DNA from: Rhinopomastus cyanomelas
Taxonomy: Eukaryota; Chordata; Aves; Bucerotiformes; Rhinopomastidae
Direction: 5' to 3'
Length of the DNA: 64,000 nucleotides
Assembly (NCBI GenBank): GCA_013400115.1
Contig: VXBP01005051.1
Coordinates: forward strand, 350,016-414,015
The notes under the pieces: model-generated
Told to the model about the DNA's origin: nothing
Seen by the model: the letters and a program-made list of their open reading frames with translations, nothing else
Database searches by the model: none
Program-made: the position numbers and the translations under genes
Shown here: one piece after another, positions 14,601 through 29,600 of the stretch
How positions within the stretch are numbered: the stretch's first letter is position 1
Layout: the number at the start of each line of letters is the position of its first letter

Positions 14601-17600
14601 AACTAAACCACCCCAACTTGCTCTCTCAATCTCTCATAAGATGTTTCTCCAGGTCCTTCACCAACTTTGTTGCCCTCCTCTGCACTCACTCTGACACCTT
14701 GATGTCTCCCTGGTACTGAGGTGCCCAAAACTGGATAGAGCACTCAAGGTGCAGCCTCACCAGTGCTGAGTACAGAGGGACAATCACCTCCCTACTCCTG
14801 CTGGACACACAGTTTCTAATACAGGACAAGATGCCACTGGCCTTCTTGGCCACCTGGGCACACTGCTGGCTCACATTTAGCCACCTGTCAATTAGAATCC
14901 CAGGTTCTTTTCTGCCAGACTGCTTTCCAGCAACATTTCCCCAAGTCTGTAGCACTACATGGGATTGTCGTGACCAAAATGCAGGACCCAACACTTGGCA
15001 CTATTGAAACCCAAACAACTATCCTCAGTCTGCCAACACAGTCTGTCGAGGTCCCTCTGAGTAGCCTCACTACCCTCCAGCAGATCGACACTCTCTCCCA
15101 ATTTGGTGTCATCTGCAAACTTACTCAATCCCCTCATCAAGATCATTGATAATGACGTTGAACAGGAGTGCCCCAGCATTGAGCCCTGGGGGACACCACG
15201 CGTGACTGGCCTCCAAACAGATTTAGCTCCATTGAACACAAATCTCTGGGCCTGGCCCTGCAGCCAGTGTTCCACCTAGCAGAGTACATGTCTGTCATGG
15301 GCTGCCAGCTTATTCTTGAGGATGTTGCTGGGGACAGTGTCAAAGGCCTTACTGAAGTGCATAAGGCATGTAGCTTCCCCTCATCCACTAAGCAGTTCAC
15401 TTTATCATAGAATAAGATCAGGTTTGTCAAGTAGGATCTGCCTCTCATGAGCCCATGGTGATTGGGCCTTATCACCCGGCTGACCTTTAATTGATCCATG
15501 ATGGCTCTAGAGATTATCTGTTCCATAACCTTCCCTGGCACTGAAGTGAGACTGACAGGCTTGTAGTTGCCCAGATCCTTCTTCCAGACTTTCTTGAAGA
15601 TGGGTGTCACATCTGCCAGCCTCCACTCCAATAGGACAACCCCAGTTAACCAGATTGCTGAAACATTATGGAGAGCATCTTGGCAACCACATTCGCCAGC
15701 TCCCTCAGTACTCTAGGGTGTAATCCATCCAGCACCACAGATTATGAGCATCCAGCTCATGAAGTAGGATCATAACCATTACCTCATGGATTATGAAGGG
15801 CCTATTCTGTTTCCCATCCCCAACTTCCATCTTAAGGGGCTGTGCACTACTAACCTTACTATTAAAGACTGAGGCAAAGAAGGCATTAAGCACCTCAGCC
15901 TTATCATGATCATTGGTCAGTGTGCTCCCCTCTGCATCTAACGACATGTACAGTCACTATCCCTCCTCTTACTGTTAATGTACATATAAAACCTTTTTTT
16001 GTTATCCTTCACCACAGTGGCCAATTTTAGTTCCAGTTGACCTTTGGCCTTCCTAACTTTCTCTCTACATAACTTCACTGCATGCTTGCAATCTTTGTAA
16101 GTCATCTGCCACCCCTTCCAGAGACTATAAAGTCTCCTTTTACTCTTGAGTTCCAGCCAAAGCTCTCTGTTCAGCTAAGCTGGTCTCCAACCTCCTTGTC
16201 TGGTCTTACAGGACATGGGGATGGTCAGCTCCTGCACCTTTACAATTAATTCTTTAAAGTATGCCCAGCCTCCCTGGGCTCCCATGTCCTCCAGAACTGT
16301 CTCCCAAGGAACTCTCTTAACCATGTTCCAAAATAGACCAAAGTCAGCCTTCCGGGAAGTCCAAAGTGGTAGTTCTGCCACAATTGAAAACCATAATATT
16401 TCATGATCACAGGCAGCCTCCAACCATTACAGCCCCAACAAGATCTTCTCTGTTAACAAGCAGCAAGTCAAGGACTGCGTTTTCCCTTGTTGGCTCCCTA
16501 ACCATCTGTGTCAGGAAGTTATCTCCCACACAGTTGAGACACCTCCTGGACTGTTCCCTCACTGCTGCATTGTATTTTGAGCATATGTCTGGAAAGTTGA
16601 AGTTCTCCATGAGAAAAAGGGGTAGAGATTATATTTGCACAGTAACCCAGCACCAGCAAAGAAGGTACAAGATAAACATTTAATGTCCATAATCACATTC
16701 TTCTGAAGCTGAAGCATTTGAATCAGTCACAGCTCTCATTTGCTATCAAGGGCTGGAAGCCTTCCTTGCCAGTCAAGGCTACACTCAATCAGCAGCACAC
16801 TGGTCAAGGAGAAGGTTCACCAAGGCTGGCCTTTTTTATTATGATTATTTATTTATTCGAGGGGAGTTGACAGGGCAGGAGGAACTTTCCTCTTGGTCAT
16901 AGTTCAGTGCCAGAGGGAAGAGACTGTGGAGTGCAGTGTATTTATGGGATCTGCCATCATTTTAATGGCACAGAGTGACTACTTCAGGTAACTGAGGGAT
17001 GATGTGTCATCAGCTATGTGTGTCATCCATCCTCACCCTTTGTGACAGCTGAGAGGGTTGGAACTAAACATCTGCAGTTCAACTGAGGGAAACCAATGCC
17101 CCCCTTTGTGTAAACAGGTTTGATATAGCATCATCAAGTCCTTGGCCAAACACCAACACACAACAGGTGTTCACCAGTAATCACTGACCCATCTTGACAA
17201 AAGCCTGATTTGAATAATATTTTTCTTCCTGCTGGTGCTAGCCAGGACAGATGTGCTTCATTTTGCTTTTACATTTTAGCAATTGCAAGGCTCTCTCCTC
17301 AGCAGATGGACAGCAGGAACTCGAGGCTCTTTTTGGTGTGTGCTATTATTTCAGCAGGTAGGTTTTGCACACCAGTAGCTCTTTGCAGGATATATACCTG
17401 TCATCCCCAGGGTGCCTGGGCCATTAACTGTCACATTCCTGGTGGACAAGTGAACATGAGGTATTAACTCAGTGGTACTGGATAGGTGCTGAGAAGAGAG
17501 GAAGGAGAAGAAACCAGCCCTATTACCAAAAGCTGGTGCCTTACACTCCTATAAAATACAGGGGAAAACAGAAGAATTACAGTTTAAAGAAAGGTAACGC

Positions 17601-20600
17601 TATTACTAATCACAGGGTATCTCTTCTGCAAGTGCTGCCAAAAACTTTATCAACTTTCAATGGGCCGGGGCGGGGGGAGGTATTACTCCAAGAATAGACA
17701 GATACACTCCACTGAATGGAAATGGAAAAATTAAAGCAGAAGTAGATGCATGAGGACATAATGCTGTGTTGGGATGAAAATAACTACACTTGGAATGAAG
17801 CACAGACTAAATAAAATAATATAGTAAACAAATAATGCAAAATCGCCAACTCCAAAAGGCATTCTAAGTTTTGCTACCTCTTAAGTATGTGCCAAGATCT
17901 CTCTGTATACTTGTATTTATCATTTTTGACTATTCATAAATGGCACAGCCTGTGCACCAGTATCTTCAAAGTTTAAGTAAGCTGGTTTAAGAGATGAGCA
18001 ATACCTGGGTTCCTTGCTTTCTAACAGAGTTTCACTTCCAGCTGGGTGCCTAGAAGGTGGGGAGGGCCTTGGTCTGTCTTGCTGAACTCCTCTGCTAAAA
18101 CAAGGGTTTATTTCTCTTTCAGATAACATACTGGAGAGCAATCACAGCAAGATGAATAAATACTGGACTTCATCTTTTGGGGACAGAACCAAAATAGGTT
18201 GGGGTCAAAAACCAAGATACTCCGCAGATGGTAAAAGTTATGAAACAAGATCTCAGGCCAAAGCAGCAATCTCTGCCCTAAGGATTTAAACAGGGGAGAA
18301 AAAGATTCCATAGACCACTTGGAGAAGACTCTGGCTAGATATGGGAACTACAAATGTGATTCTACAAACGTGGTTCCAACATTCTCATGTTTGAGCACTG
18401 ATTTTTCAGGCAAGGGATACTTCTCCACACATGTATCAACAGTCCAACTTCAGTAAAATCAAGGATATGGCACCAAATTAGTATTTCACACATACGGGCA
18501 ATCTCCAGCATCTCTTCCAAACCCATGCACCACATCACCCACACAACTGCCATAATGGACACATCATTCATGTCTGTCATGGTCTGGACAAATGTAAAAT
18601 GGCAGTGAGCTACCGAAACTGGCAGAGAAGAAGGGAGGGCAGGATCAGCATGATGATTAACAGCAGTCTTAAGAGCAGCAAAGCCTTTATAACCTGACTG
18701 GAACCAGCTTCACCCTAGATGTCCATTACCTTGCCACAGTCAATAACTGTGTCCTAGAACTACTGCATGACCAGCAACTCTAGGAATCCTACCAGAGATC
18801 TCCCACTTAAGAACTCCAAACAGTATTTTTAGGGGCATTGCCAACTTTGGAAGTGGAAGATAAGAGTGGGAGATGCGAGAAATGAAAAGCAGCAGGTGCC
18901 TAAAAGCCAAGACAGCTGCTGGCAACAACTTCTGCACTCATGTCAGCAACTGAAGAGCTCTGCAGCACATATTCTAACATCTTGATGACCAGACTTCATC
19001 ACTGAATAAGCTAAGAGTAATTTCTTCTTCAGGCAATAATCAAGCTCTAAACTTTTCCACAATTATAGGAATTAAGGCATTTAAAGAATGTAACCAGATA
19101 TTTGCTATCCACTCCGGACCCTTAAATGCTTCCAGTTTAGTGGAAAAATGAAGCAGTATCAATATTAAATATAATGAGAGTCAGAGATGTAGCCAACTGA
19201 CAAGGGAGCAGAAGAAGGAAGAGACAGTGAACAGCAATCAATTTAGAGGAAAGGCTGTGATGGAATTGCCCAACTCTAATATATACAGAGCATGCACACT
19301 TCTATAAACATGAAGATGGGAAGCAGCAGAAAAACCCCTCTGCCCTTTTTTAACTCAGGGACAACTGTGCTTCTAATACATATGGCATTGCTGCAAATAG
19401 GTTTGCAATGCTGACAGTTGATAGTTTTCATTTAAAACAAAATAAAAAGAAACCTATTTTATAAAAACCAAAGTAAACCATCTGCTTTCACTGCTTGCTT
19501 GACTACTTCAGCCCATTCCCATATACTCCTTTTCCTATCATCACTTCTATACATGCATACATACAGAGCTTTCATTCTGTAGGCTGCCAACAGACAAGGC
19601 ATTCAACGTCTATGCAATTCTTGCAGAGCGTAGGCTCTCTAGAGATGCACACTCAAGATGCTTATTTCTGATAGCAGGTGAGTCAACAGCTCACTCTAAA
19701 TTTATACCTCCTTGCTTAAATGCCTACTCTGCTTGTTAGACATAAGAATCCTCAAGTCCCTGACCAATTTAGCCAAAACCAAAAAAATTCTCAAGAGAAA
19801 GCACCATGAAATTCTGTATTAATTATGACTTTCTATCCCACAACATATTTCAGACCTCACTGAGTTCAATGAAGTATTTTCTCATAAAACTAGAATCAAA
19901 TGCCACTCAACTCTTCTTGGTTTATTTCTAGCTCGTAATCATTAATAGAGACTCCCATTATGCTAGCCTAAGGGTGGCATATGGCTTTTTAGGGATAGGA
20001 CAGACGGGGGGGAAATAACAGTTACGCATGCCTACACCCCAACCTCATTTCTGTGCGTGCATATGGGGACATAGATTTCTCTTGCCAGATTCTTAAATAC
20101 CAACTGCATTAGCTTCCGAGTCAAACACAGTACTTCCAATACAACCACAGTTTTGTTCAAGATCCAAATGACATGCATCATCAACTCACGCGCCTCCAAA
20201 CAGTAAAAATGATGAACCATGCGAGTTGAGAAGGAATTCCCTTCCCACGTTTGCTCCAAGACACTACATGCAATTATTACCTGCCTCCAAACAAAACAGA
20301 CACCAGCCAATGGACACAGCTCTAGAACAGCAGAGCAAAAAGAGCTCCTGCTACAAGATTATAAATCTGATTTTTTTTTTATTTTAAAAAATCTCAAATT
20401 CCATACCATTTAACAGAAATACAGTTGACTTTAGGGCTGCTCTTTGCACGGACAAAGACTGTCTTAATTACATGCTTGAGTAAGAAAATTCTTGAAAGCC
20501 CTCAGTCATGGTCATGCTTCCTTTCCATCTCTTTGAATCCTACCACAGAGGGAGAGTTAGGTACACTTGCCAGCATCACAGTTGACATTTTACCCCCTTT

Positions 20601-23600
20601 GACAGACTTGCAAATGATCCTGTTCTCCCTAGTTTTTCACCCCAGATGTATCCAGAACATACTTTAAACAGCATCACAGGATCGGTACATTCCCAGAGAC
20701 AGAATCCAACCTACCAGTTTCCCTGGATATATGTGGGAGAAACATACATCAAACCAACATTTAGCACAAAACAAGTGAATTCCAACACCTGACAGACAGG
20801 ACCCCAGAAAGCACAAAGGGCTTAAAGTACGTGGTCTCGGCTAGCACACATGCACAATCACACTTACACTAAGGTGTTATTTTTGGAGTAAAATGGAATC
20901 AAAATATGTAGAAAGATTAATCACAGATTGCCCAGGAAAGAAAAAAAACATAAAAGTGAAAAAATTTCACAAAAAATAGCCCTAATTTCTGTGATCACTT
21001 AAGAAAAACAGGCAGTCAGCCCTTTATTTCCCTACAACCAGTTTTGGAACCATAACTTGGTCTTTGCCTACAGCATTCCCTACGTCCTAGGCCACAGTCA
21101 CTGTTACAAAAGGCTGCCAATTAAGTCGTGGTTTTGAGCTATAGACAAAATATCCACTTGAGACTCTGATTCTGGCTTCCAAAGCACAGTGTATTTTAGG
21201 AAGAGAATATACTGGTTCTCAAGTACGTGCTCACTGCTCCTCACAAGGTTGTGATCAGAGAAAACACTGCAAGGTTGCATCTTTTAATGAAGTCCGAGTA
21301 CACAATAATGAAATTATGGGCAAAAAGAAGAGTGCAGATTCAGCAACAACAATGATTTCAGGCTATTGTGAAATGCTATTCTTTATTTTTACACTGCAAT
21401 CTCCAGGGCATGATTGTAACAAGTGCAACTTGCAAGTCTGTGTCACTGCCAGCAAAATTTTTATTTCTGTTTGATAGGACAATTTGCAAACAGCAGTTCT
21501 CCTCATTGTGCAAGTGTTTGATGTTTGTAAGAGCTACAAGAATTCAGTGTTGATTTGATGTCCATTCACTGGGCAACATAACACTTGCTCAAGGCAGATG
21601 GCTTGGAAAAAATCGGGTAGGGGCAGAGCATTCTCTCTCTCCCTGAAGGAGCAGTACTTGGTAGCGTCTCCGCAAGGATCACAAACCAGATATTGCTGCT
21701 GTGGAGAGAAAGAGGATATAGACTGGATGCAGCAGGGAGAGTTAAGCAGTTGGAAGAATTTCCTTTGGAAAAAAAAACCCCAGGATTTCACTCTCAGTGA
21801 AGCTCAGAAGCTCAAAAATGTCACATGCTATTTAACCAGAAAGTATTTATTCCTGGACCTTTTGATCAAAAGCAAAAAGCTTGAAATTTAGCTTTAAAAT
21901 AGTCTATGATCTAAATATAGCAGTAAGAGAACCTGACAGAGCTAAGATTCATGCTTCATGAGTCTGCAAATTCAGAGTCAACTCAGCTCACAGTATCACA
22001 GAACCCTAAAGACAGATTGCTGCATTTATTGTAGCAGATACTATTTACAAGCATATCTCTACACTGCTTGCTTTCTAATTATAGTTGGGGCACACACGAT
22101 CATTTACTTCCTGTGAGCTCCCTTTGTACACTATACCTCCAAAGTCAATGAAAGTAATTTTACAAACCTGTTGATTGATTTATTGATCAAGTAAGTTGAC
22201 CAGTGCAGTAAACTAAAAATAACAAGACAGGTAACTGATTTCATAAATATTCCTGAGGGCTAGTCCCTACATGTGCTGAAAAATCAGGGAAAAAGAAACC
22301 TCAATGGCACATTCAGGCTTTGTTTAGAACCTACATTAACAGTTGGCCCTAAAACTTCATTCCTTATGCAGGTCTGCTTAGTAAAGTGCACTCCTCAACC
22401 AAATGCTTGAGAACTCTTTGCAATACAGTATTAGCCATCAAATTCAGCAGAAGCAATTGGCAGAAGTTCAGCTCCTATTACCAGAAATAATGTGAGAAGG
22501 ATGAGGAAGGAGGGGACAACGTGTTACACAGAATCACAGAATTGTCAGAGTTGGTAGGGCCCTGTAGAGATTAGCTAGTACAAGCTCCACCACTAAAACA
22601 GGATTGCCTAGAGCACATCACACAGGACTGCATCCAGGCAGGTTTTCAGCATCTCCAGAGAAGGAGGACTCCACTCCACAACCTCCCTGGGCAGCCTGTG
22701 CCAGTGCTTTGTGACCCACAGAGTACACAAGCTTTTTCTCGTATTGAGATGAAACCACCCATGTTTCAGCTTGTGCTGCCTCTAGGCACAACTGAAAACA
22801 GTTTATCTCCATTGTCCTAATACTTACCCTTCAGATATTTGTAGAAGTGAATAAGGTGTCCTCTTAGCCATCTTCTTTCCAAGCTAAAAAGTCCCAGCTC
22901 ACTCAACCTTTCTGCATAGGAGAGATATTACAGGCCCCCAATACAATAGTTTGAGGCAGAGAAGGGGTCTATCTGACTAAGATCAACAGAGACAGAGGAA
23001 AAAAAATGCAGAGATCATTGTCAGCTTCCAGTGACAGCTTTCTGCAGTGGGACTTCACCACAGCTTTCACCAAAGTCTGACAACAAGGAACACACTATGC
23101 CCTTAGCTAGGCAAGAACCTCAGAAACCTCATTCAGCAAGTATTCACTGAGATGGCCTGCATTTTTTTTTTTATGTGGATCTAATTGTGATTTAATTAGG
23201 TTTTCAATGAAACCTGTAGGCAGCTTATCGTAAAACTAAGCTAAACATAACTTGCACTCCTTTTACACTGTCCAATCCGTTGTGCGAAGAACTGCCATCC
23301 AACTCAATTAAGGGGCAAGTTAGGATTCAGCTCTGTTGCACAGGAGTGTCTTCCAAAGAGTCAAAGTGAGGAGGCAAAGAAAAACCTTCACGTTACTACT
23401 ATTATTGGTACAACACTTTAAATGATCTTTTGGCACTGTGATTTTCGGAAGTCGACATTTATCCCAAGGACAGCAAAGGAATTCAGCGTTTAAGGACGTC
23501 AATACCTTTTTCCACAAACATGAAATTAAAGCAGGGGAGAAGAAAATTCAAGTAGAAACAAAATAAATTATCAAGATCAAATTCAGAATTTTGCGTAAGC

Positions 23601-26600
23601 TCTCAGCATTTCTGAAAATAAATGCCACACTTATCAAAACAGCCTTTAGAACAAAAACCTTTTAAAGCTTATTTATGTCATAGTAGTCTCCCTTCTGCCT
23701 GTCATACATTATATATATTACATATATCCACTCCAAGAAACCAACACTCCAATGCTCCCTTTTCCATCTAGTGTCAGTGACACACATACACAGAACCTTA
23801 AAACATTTGTCATTAGTACCACCATCACGTTGTTCCAAACTGTGGTCATATAACCTTTTGCACCTTTTCACTCTATTGAATCAATCTCCCCTGGCAACTT
23901 CTGGTGTGGCACTCCACTCCCCCTGCCTCCGGCTCTTCTTCCCTCACTAATTCTGTGTTCAGAACTGTGAAGCACAAAATTAGACGTTTCAAATTAAGCA
24001 AGGAGAAAGAATGAGAGAACCTTATTAAATCAACATTAGCATCAGAGTGTCTGGAAGAGAAACTCAATTGCAAAATATTAGTTGTCTTTGTAAAGCTCTT
24101 TGCATTGACAGGAACAAGACAGGCAGTACCTGAAGTCAGCTTCCTCTGCCCACACCTTACTCTTCGTGCTGGTCACAGTGCTTGAGCAGTAAGACCAGAA
24201 TCTTTATCAGATCACAGCCCCAGAGGAAGCAGAGCTTACCTGGCACACACAAGCACTGCAATTGCCAAGTAAAGAAAGGACAAGGTCTGTTAAGATGATG
24301 TTTGGGGAAAACATGCACACAAAAAAGCGTAACACACAAAAGCAGACTTCCTTGTCCTTCCAATCTTTCCACACACTTGTTGTTTTCCCAAGTCAGATTA
24401 CAAATTACAATCAATTTTTTTACTTCTTACAACAAATAAAAGAGCATTTTCAAGTTTTAGTTTCCATTCTCAGTCCCTAGCAATCAGAATTACTGACATG
24501 GTGATGATCAGCATATTTTGTTTCAAAACACCTTTATTTTCTGAATGTGAGCCTCTGGTTGCTGGCCAGATATCCTGAAACTCCTTTTCAACATAAACCA
24601 CTGGAGCATCGTATCATTCTCCCTCGTTGGATAATTCAACATGTTGTTAAACCCAGAAACCACCCCTGAGCTTGCAGCAGTCTTTAAGCATGACTTTCTA
24701 TTGGCACTTCTTGAGTAAGAGTTGCTATTTGTGTTCTGTGTCAATGGACCAAGTGCACACGCCTTACACCATGCCACACGCTTGGCTGTTGGGCTGTCAC
24801 CTAAAACAGGCAGTGTATCAGCAGCGTCTTGTACAGACAAGCTCGTAACGTGCGCTGCTGGGGAGCCCTATGGAAACAAATGCTGCTAACATAATTTAAG
24901 TACATAAAAATACACATTGCTAAACTATTTCAATTCATTGAAATCAATGTTTATAGTAGCCATTCAGCTAGGGAACACTATCCTAAGGGCAAGATACAGT
25001 AAACAGAAGCTCAACTCCTGGTGACAAAACAAAGCTTTCAAAGCATTTTAGGCAAAACAGACAACTCCAACAGAAAAGGAGGCTGAAGCTTTTGACCATT
25101 CTAGTTCTACCACCCAATGGAAACTTCTGTATCAGCCACACACTACTGACAACTCTGCATTTTGCAGACAGGTTTCTAAGTGGAGATCTGCACTCTGTAC
25201 AAGGACAGGTGGAGAAGCCCAGGGTGCTTGCACTTCTGCTACCTCTTCAGTGTTCGAACAGAAGTGATGACTTCCTCATCTACAGCCACACTTGGATCCC
25301 ATTTACTAAGTGTGGGACAAACTAGTTCCTACACCCTCCACCAGAGTTAAGACAAAGTGCATGAGGGAAACAGCAAGATAAAAATAACTCCCAGAAGAAA
25401 CAGCGATGAAAAGCTAACTTGGTTGTTACAAGGCTGTCTATTCAACATTCTTGTTTTGTAAAATGAAATGCTTCATTTTCACCTCAAAGGGCAACAGAAG
25501 CAATACAAGACTGCTTGGAGCCTTCCAAAATGAAAGAGTCTGATGAGAACAAGCAATTTACCATTTAATTACAAAAGCTGAAAAATGAAAAATACAGAAA
25601 AGCCAGAACAAAACCCTGAACCTGCTGTCCTAGAGCTGCCCTTGATGCCTTCTCGGGCCAGTAAGTCTTCACCAAAATACACTTAACTGCCTGCTACATG
25701 CCTTTCTTCCATGAAAGGACAACACTAAGCAAAAATTAAATCATATTTCCTCCTGTTCTCTGCTGCACCTAATTTTCTTCTTGCCTCTCCCTAGCAGTCT
25801 GAGACAGAACTAGAAGTCATCTCTCATCACCTGCAAGTCCCATCCCTTTTGTAGGAGTTAGCACACAGGGCCTTTAATTCAGTGGGGCAGTAACTATCAC
25901 CGTGAATGTCTAAACAGAATGATAGAGGTTTACCAAGTTAAACATTTCACAAAATTACTATAGTTAATAAATTTATATCTCTACATATGAAAGAATTAGT
26001 TCATAAGATATTCTCCTGCAAGAGCAGTTTGTAGGCAGAACACCAAGAATGTCAAAACGGAGTAGTATCATTTCAGCCTCCAAACAAAGGTATTCTAATT
26101 TCAGTGTTCACCAGGTAATAAGAGTTTTGTTTTTCCACAAATAATGAGTAATTGATACATACTCACAAGCCCAACAGTTTCAGCTCTTTAGTGTCTCCAG
26201 TCTAAAAATTTTTCAGGAGTCAACTTTTACCAAACACACAGAATGTAAAGCTAAAAGAAGAACAAACAGCTGAAACCATTTTGTGCAACTTCTGCCATCT
26301 AATCCTGTTTCTTAAAAATTCTAAGTCAGCTGCATAACTCAGCATATACCAAGCCCACAAGCCAACAATGAAATACATAGGAACTTAAAAGTCACTTTCA
26401 ACTGAAAGTTTGGAAAAGGCTTAAGAGAAATGCAGTCTTAAGAATCAAAAAAGCATCACGAGCTAAATAACCAAAGGGTATTGAGGAATTTTGTTTTCAA
26501 AAAATGTACCATACTGTTCACCTTAAATCATCTCTGTGAACATCAGCACAGCACAACAACACTTCTCCAAGTAACTGCTCTTCCCCAAGAAAACTGAAGC

Positions 26601-29600
26601 ATAAGCAAGATGCAGTAATTTGTTCTGATTCATGCAGAAAATTTGACACAGGTTCATGACTGAAAACAGAGACCCATACCACAGAAGAAGACAAGATTTT
26701 CATAATTCACATATCTGCACCAATTACTGAAAGCAGTTACAGTGGGCTGGTGTTTCCCTGCTAATATCCTTCCAAGATGGCACAACCAGAAAATTATCTC
26801 AAAAGACCTAAGCATAATGGAATGAAAAGTTACATGCACTTGAGATGAAGGGAAAGAGCTGGAGCAGCAAAATAGCAACCCTGTTTCATTCTTAACTCTC
26901 TAAGGGACTCAGGAACATCAGTAGATGATGGAAGGCCAATCCAGCAAATCCAGGTAACTAACACTGTCTTGCAGTGATTAATTCACTCTAGGTCCCTGCC
27001 TGTCACCTACTACTGTCAGTGTGGAAAACTCACTGTGAGCACCAAAAGGATTGTGAAGAAAGGAAACCAAAAGCTGAAAGAGGCAAGACAGACAAAACAA
27101 TGGAAGTCACAGGAGCCTTTCCTTTCTAGAGTATCTATTGGCTGCAGCACTGAGACCACTTTGGAGACATCACTACAACATATCCATCTGATCATTGTTC
27201 AGTTTTTCAAGCAGCAAATTAGGAATTAATATTCACGGGTTCTGTGACTAACATAATTGTAATTTAAAAAGGGTAATTTATCATCAGCCACACTGGCAGA
27301 TGAGTTGCCAGACTGGGATTCTTTCTCCCCACACCTGCCAACAAACACACAGGGGGCAAAAACATCTCACATATGCACAGAGAGGCAGGAAGTGCCACTG
27401 TCCTTTTTACCCCAAAACCCAAACTTCACATCATATGTTATGGTTTTTGTTATGGCTCTTGTTATGGCTCTTCCTGCTACAGGTGTCCTGATGGGATCAT
27501 TCAGCCACCCTTGCCCCCAGCAGCTCCCCTATGATGCCCAGTCAATCCCTTTTTCCACGTGGGTAAGCAATGTTTTCTTCATGCTGTTTATCACTCACGT
27601 CAGCCAAGAGAATTAAGGCAATGAGCTCCATCAGCTCCATTAGAGTTCACATGTCTCCATTTTCCTTTTTATCTTTGCATTAAGACTGACATCTCATCCC
27701 ATTCCCATCCCACTTGGAAAGCGTATTACAAAGGTGAGAGTACACCTCAGAAGAAGCAACTACTATAAGCTCACAGAAATTTCAAACTTGGCAAGTGGTT
27801 TTTGTAAGATGCACCAACTAAGCCTCCAAGACAGTATTTACTTCTGTGCTTTCACAGAAGAGTTTTCAAGCACACTTTAAACAAAACCAAAAACCCAAGA
27901 AATTGTCCTGGGTATTAGCTCTGCCACTTTAAAATCTTTCTGTGTCGAGCATCCATTCACTAGATGTGAAAGATACTTCCACCAATGGTATTTAGAGAAG
28001 AAACATTTGGGAAATGTGTCAATGGGACTAGGTTCCCAGGAAGAAAGTTGAGACAAAATACTGTGAACTGTCATATATTGTGAGGAAGTACAATTCTTAA
28101 TATAACATTGTCTTCAGAGAGAAATAAAGCCATCTAACTGATCACTCTATTACGACAGTCTATTTACTTGGCAAACCACTATCACGATAAATACCAGAGA
28201 CAGTAAGTGTGAGATTGACGGGAAGATTTAGAGCTCAGTAAGCTGTGAGGTCTTCAAGTAACACATTTAAGAGTACGTCCTTGGGCCACAGAAAATACAC
28301 CACACACTTGTAGGTCAAAGGAATCTTGCTCAAACAGGTGTCACTGCTGCCAGCCAAGTGCAGCACATACCTAGGGACTGAGCACAGAAGTTGTTACATG
28401 TTTTAACACAGTCTATATAGTTCATCTCCCTCATTCCTGACAGTCAGCAACCAGAAACTGCCTTCATCTAAACAATGCAGGAAAAGAATTAAACATTTGT
28501 GTATGCCGAAGTGTAATTTCAATCTTAAGAATTAAAATCCGGATGGCAGCTGCAACACAACTGCACATAGCACATCTCAGTCAGAGTTCCAAAGGTAGCT
28601 GGCAGAATACCTCTGTCAGCAGACAACACCAATAAACAGCCTCATTCCCATTTATTTTATGATAATAAATAGGCTCTGCTTCCTCATACTATCCTCATTT
28701 CTATCAAGTCCCTGTCAAGATTTTCTGTCTTTCTCATACAATCACAAACCTCAGTGCATCATTACAAGCTAAACAAGGCATCTACAAACCACTTCTCTGA
28801 GCTCTGTAGAACTAGACAAGTGTGATTATGAGCCCCCTCCGGGTTTTTCCTCATGCAAATTTTTAAAGTTTTTTAGAAACCTCAAAGAGAAATTTCCTAC
28901 CAAAGAGACCTTTACCTTTGAACGACACACAGATCTCGTTGCCCACGCACTATTAAAAAAATTGCTCCTTGACAAACAAGAGGCAATGCAGTACTCAGCA
29001 ATAATCGGTATTTCACTGAGTGTCTTCTTCCAACTTGAGACTAAATAGTCTGGAACTCATTTGTGTTTCTTCATAATAATTGTCTGGACCAATGACTTTT
29101 TCTGACTCTTCTGCACTGAGAGGGTATTTAACCAAAGACAGCACTGGTTACAAAACGAGGGGTGGGAAGTCAAAAAAAGATAAATACAAAGACTTTCTCA
29201 AACACAATCGGGGCTCCTGGGCTCCTGCCCAGGATTACGGATGCTTCATTTTTTACATTTCTTCCAAGGAAAATGAGATTCTCGGTGCTTCCAAGTTTTT
29301 CTAACACCTGTAAGCACAATGCCTTCAGTCAGTACTTGCTCACATCTTTATCTTTGAGCCCATATTATGAAGTTTCGATAAGCTGCTTCTTTTGCAATGT
29401 CTCTCACCCCACATGGATAAGAGCCACTAATACCAGGCTGAGACCAAAATCCTTGCCTCTTCTGTTGCCTGCATTTAGCAATCAGCAACTGCCTGAGTCT
29501 TGTGTGAGGCCCAAAGCACAGCCGTGCATTACACACTTATCTCTGCAAAACCACCCTGCACAAGTGACAACTTCCAGGCAGTGGGGAGAGGAAATTGTGC

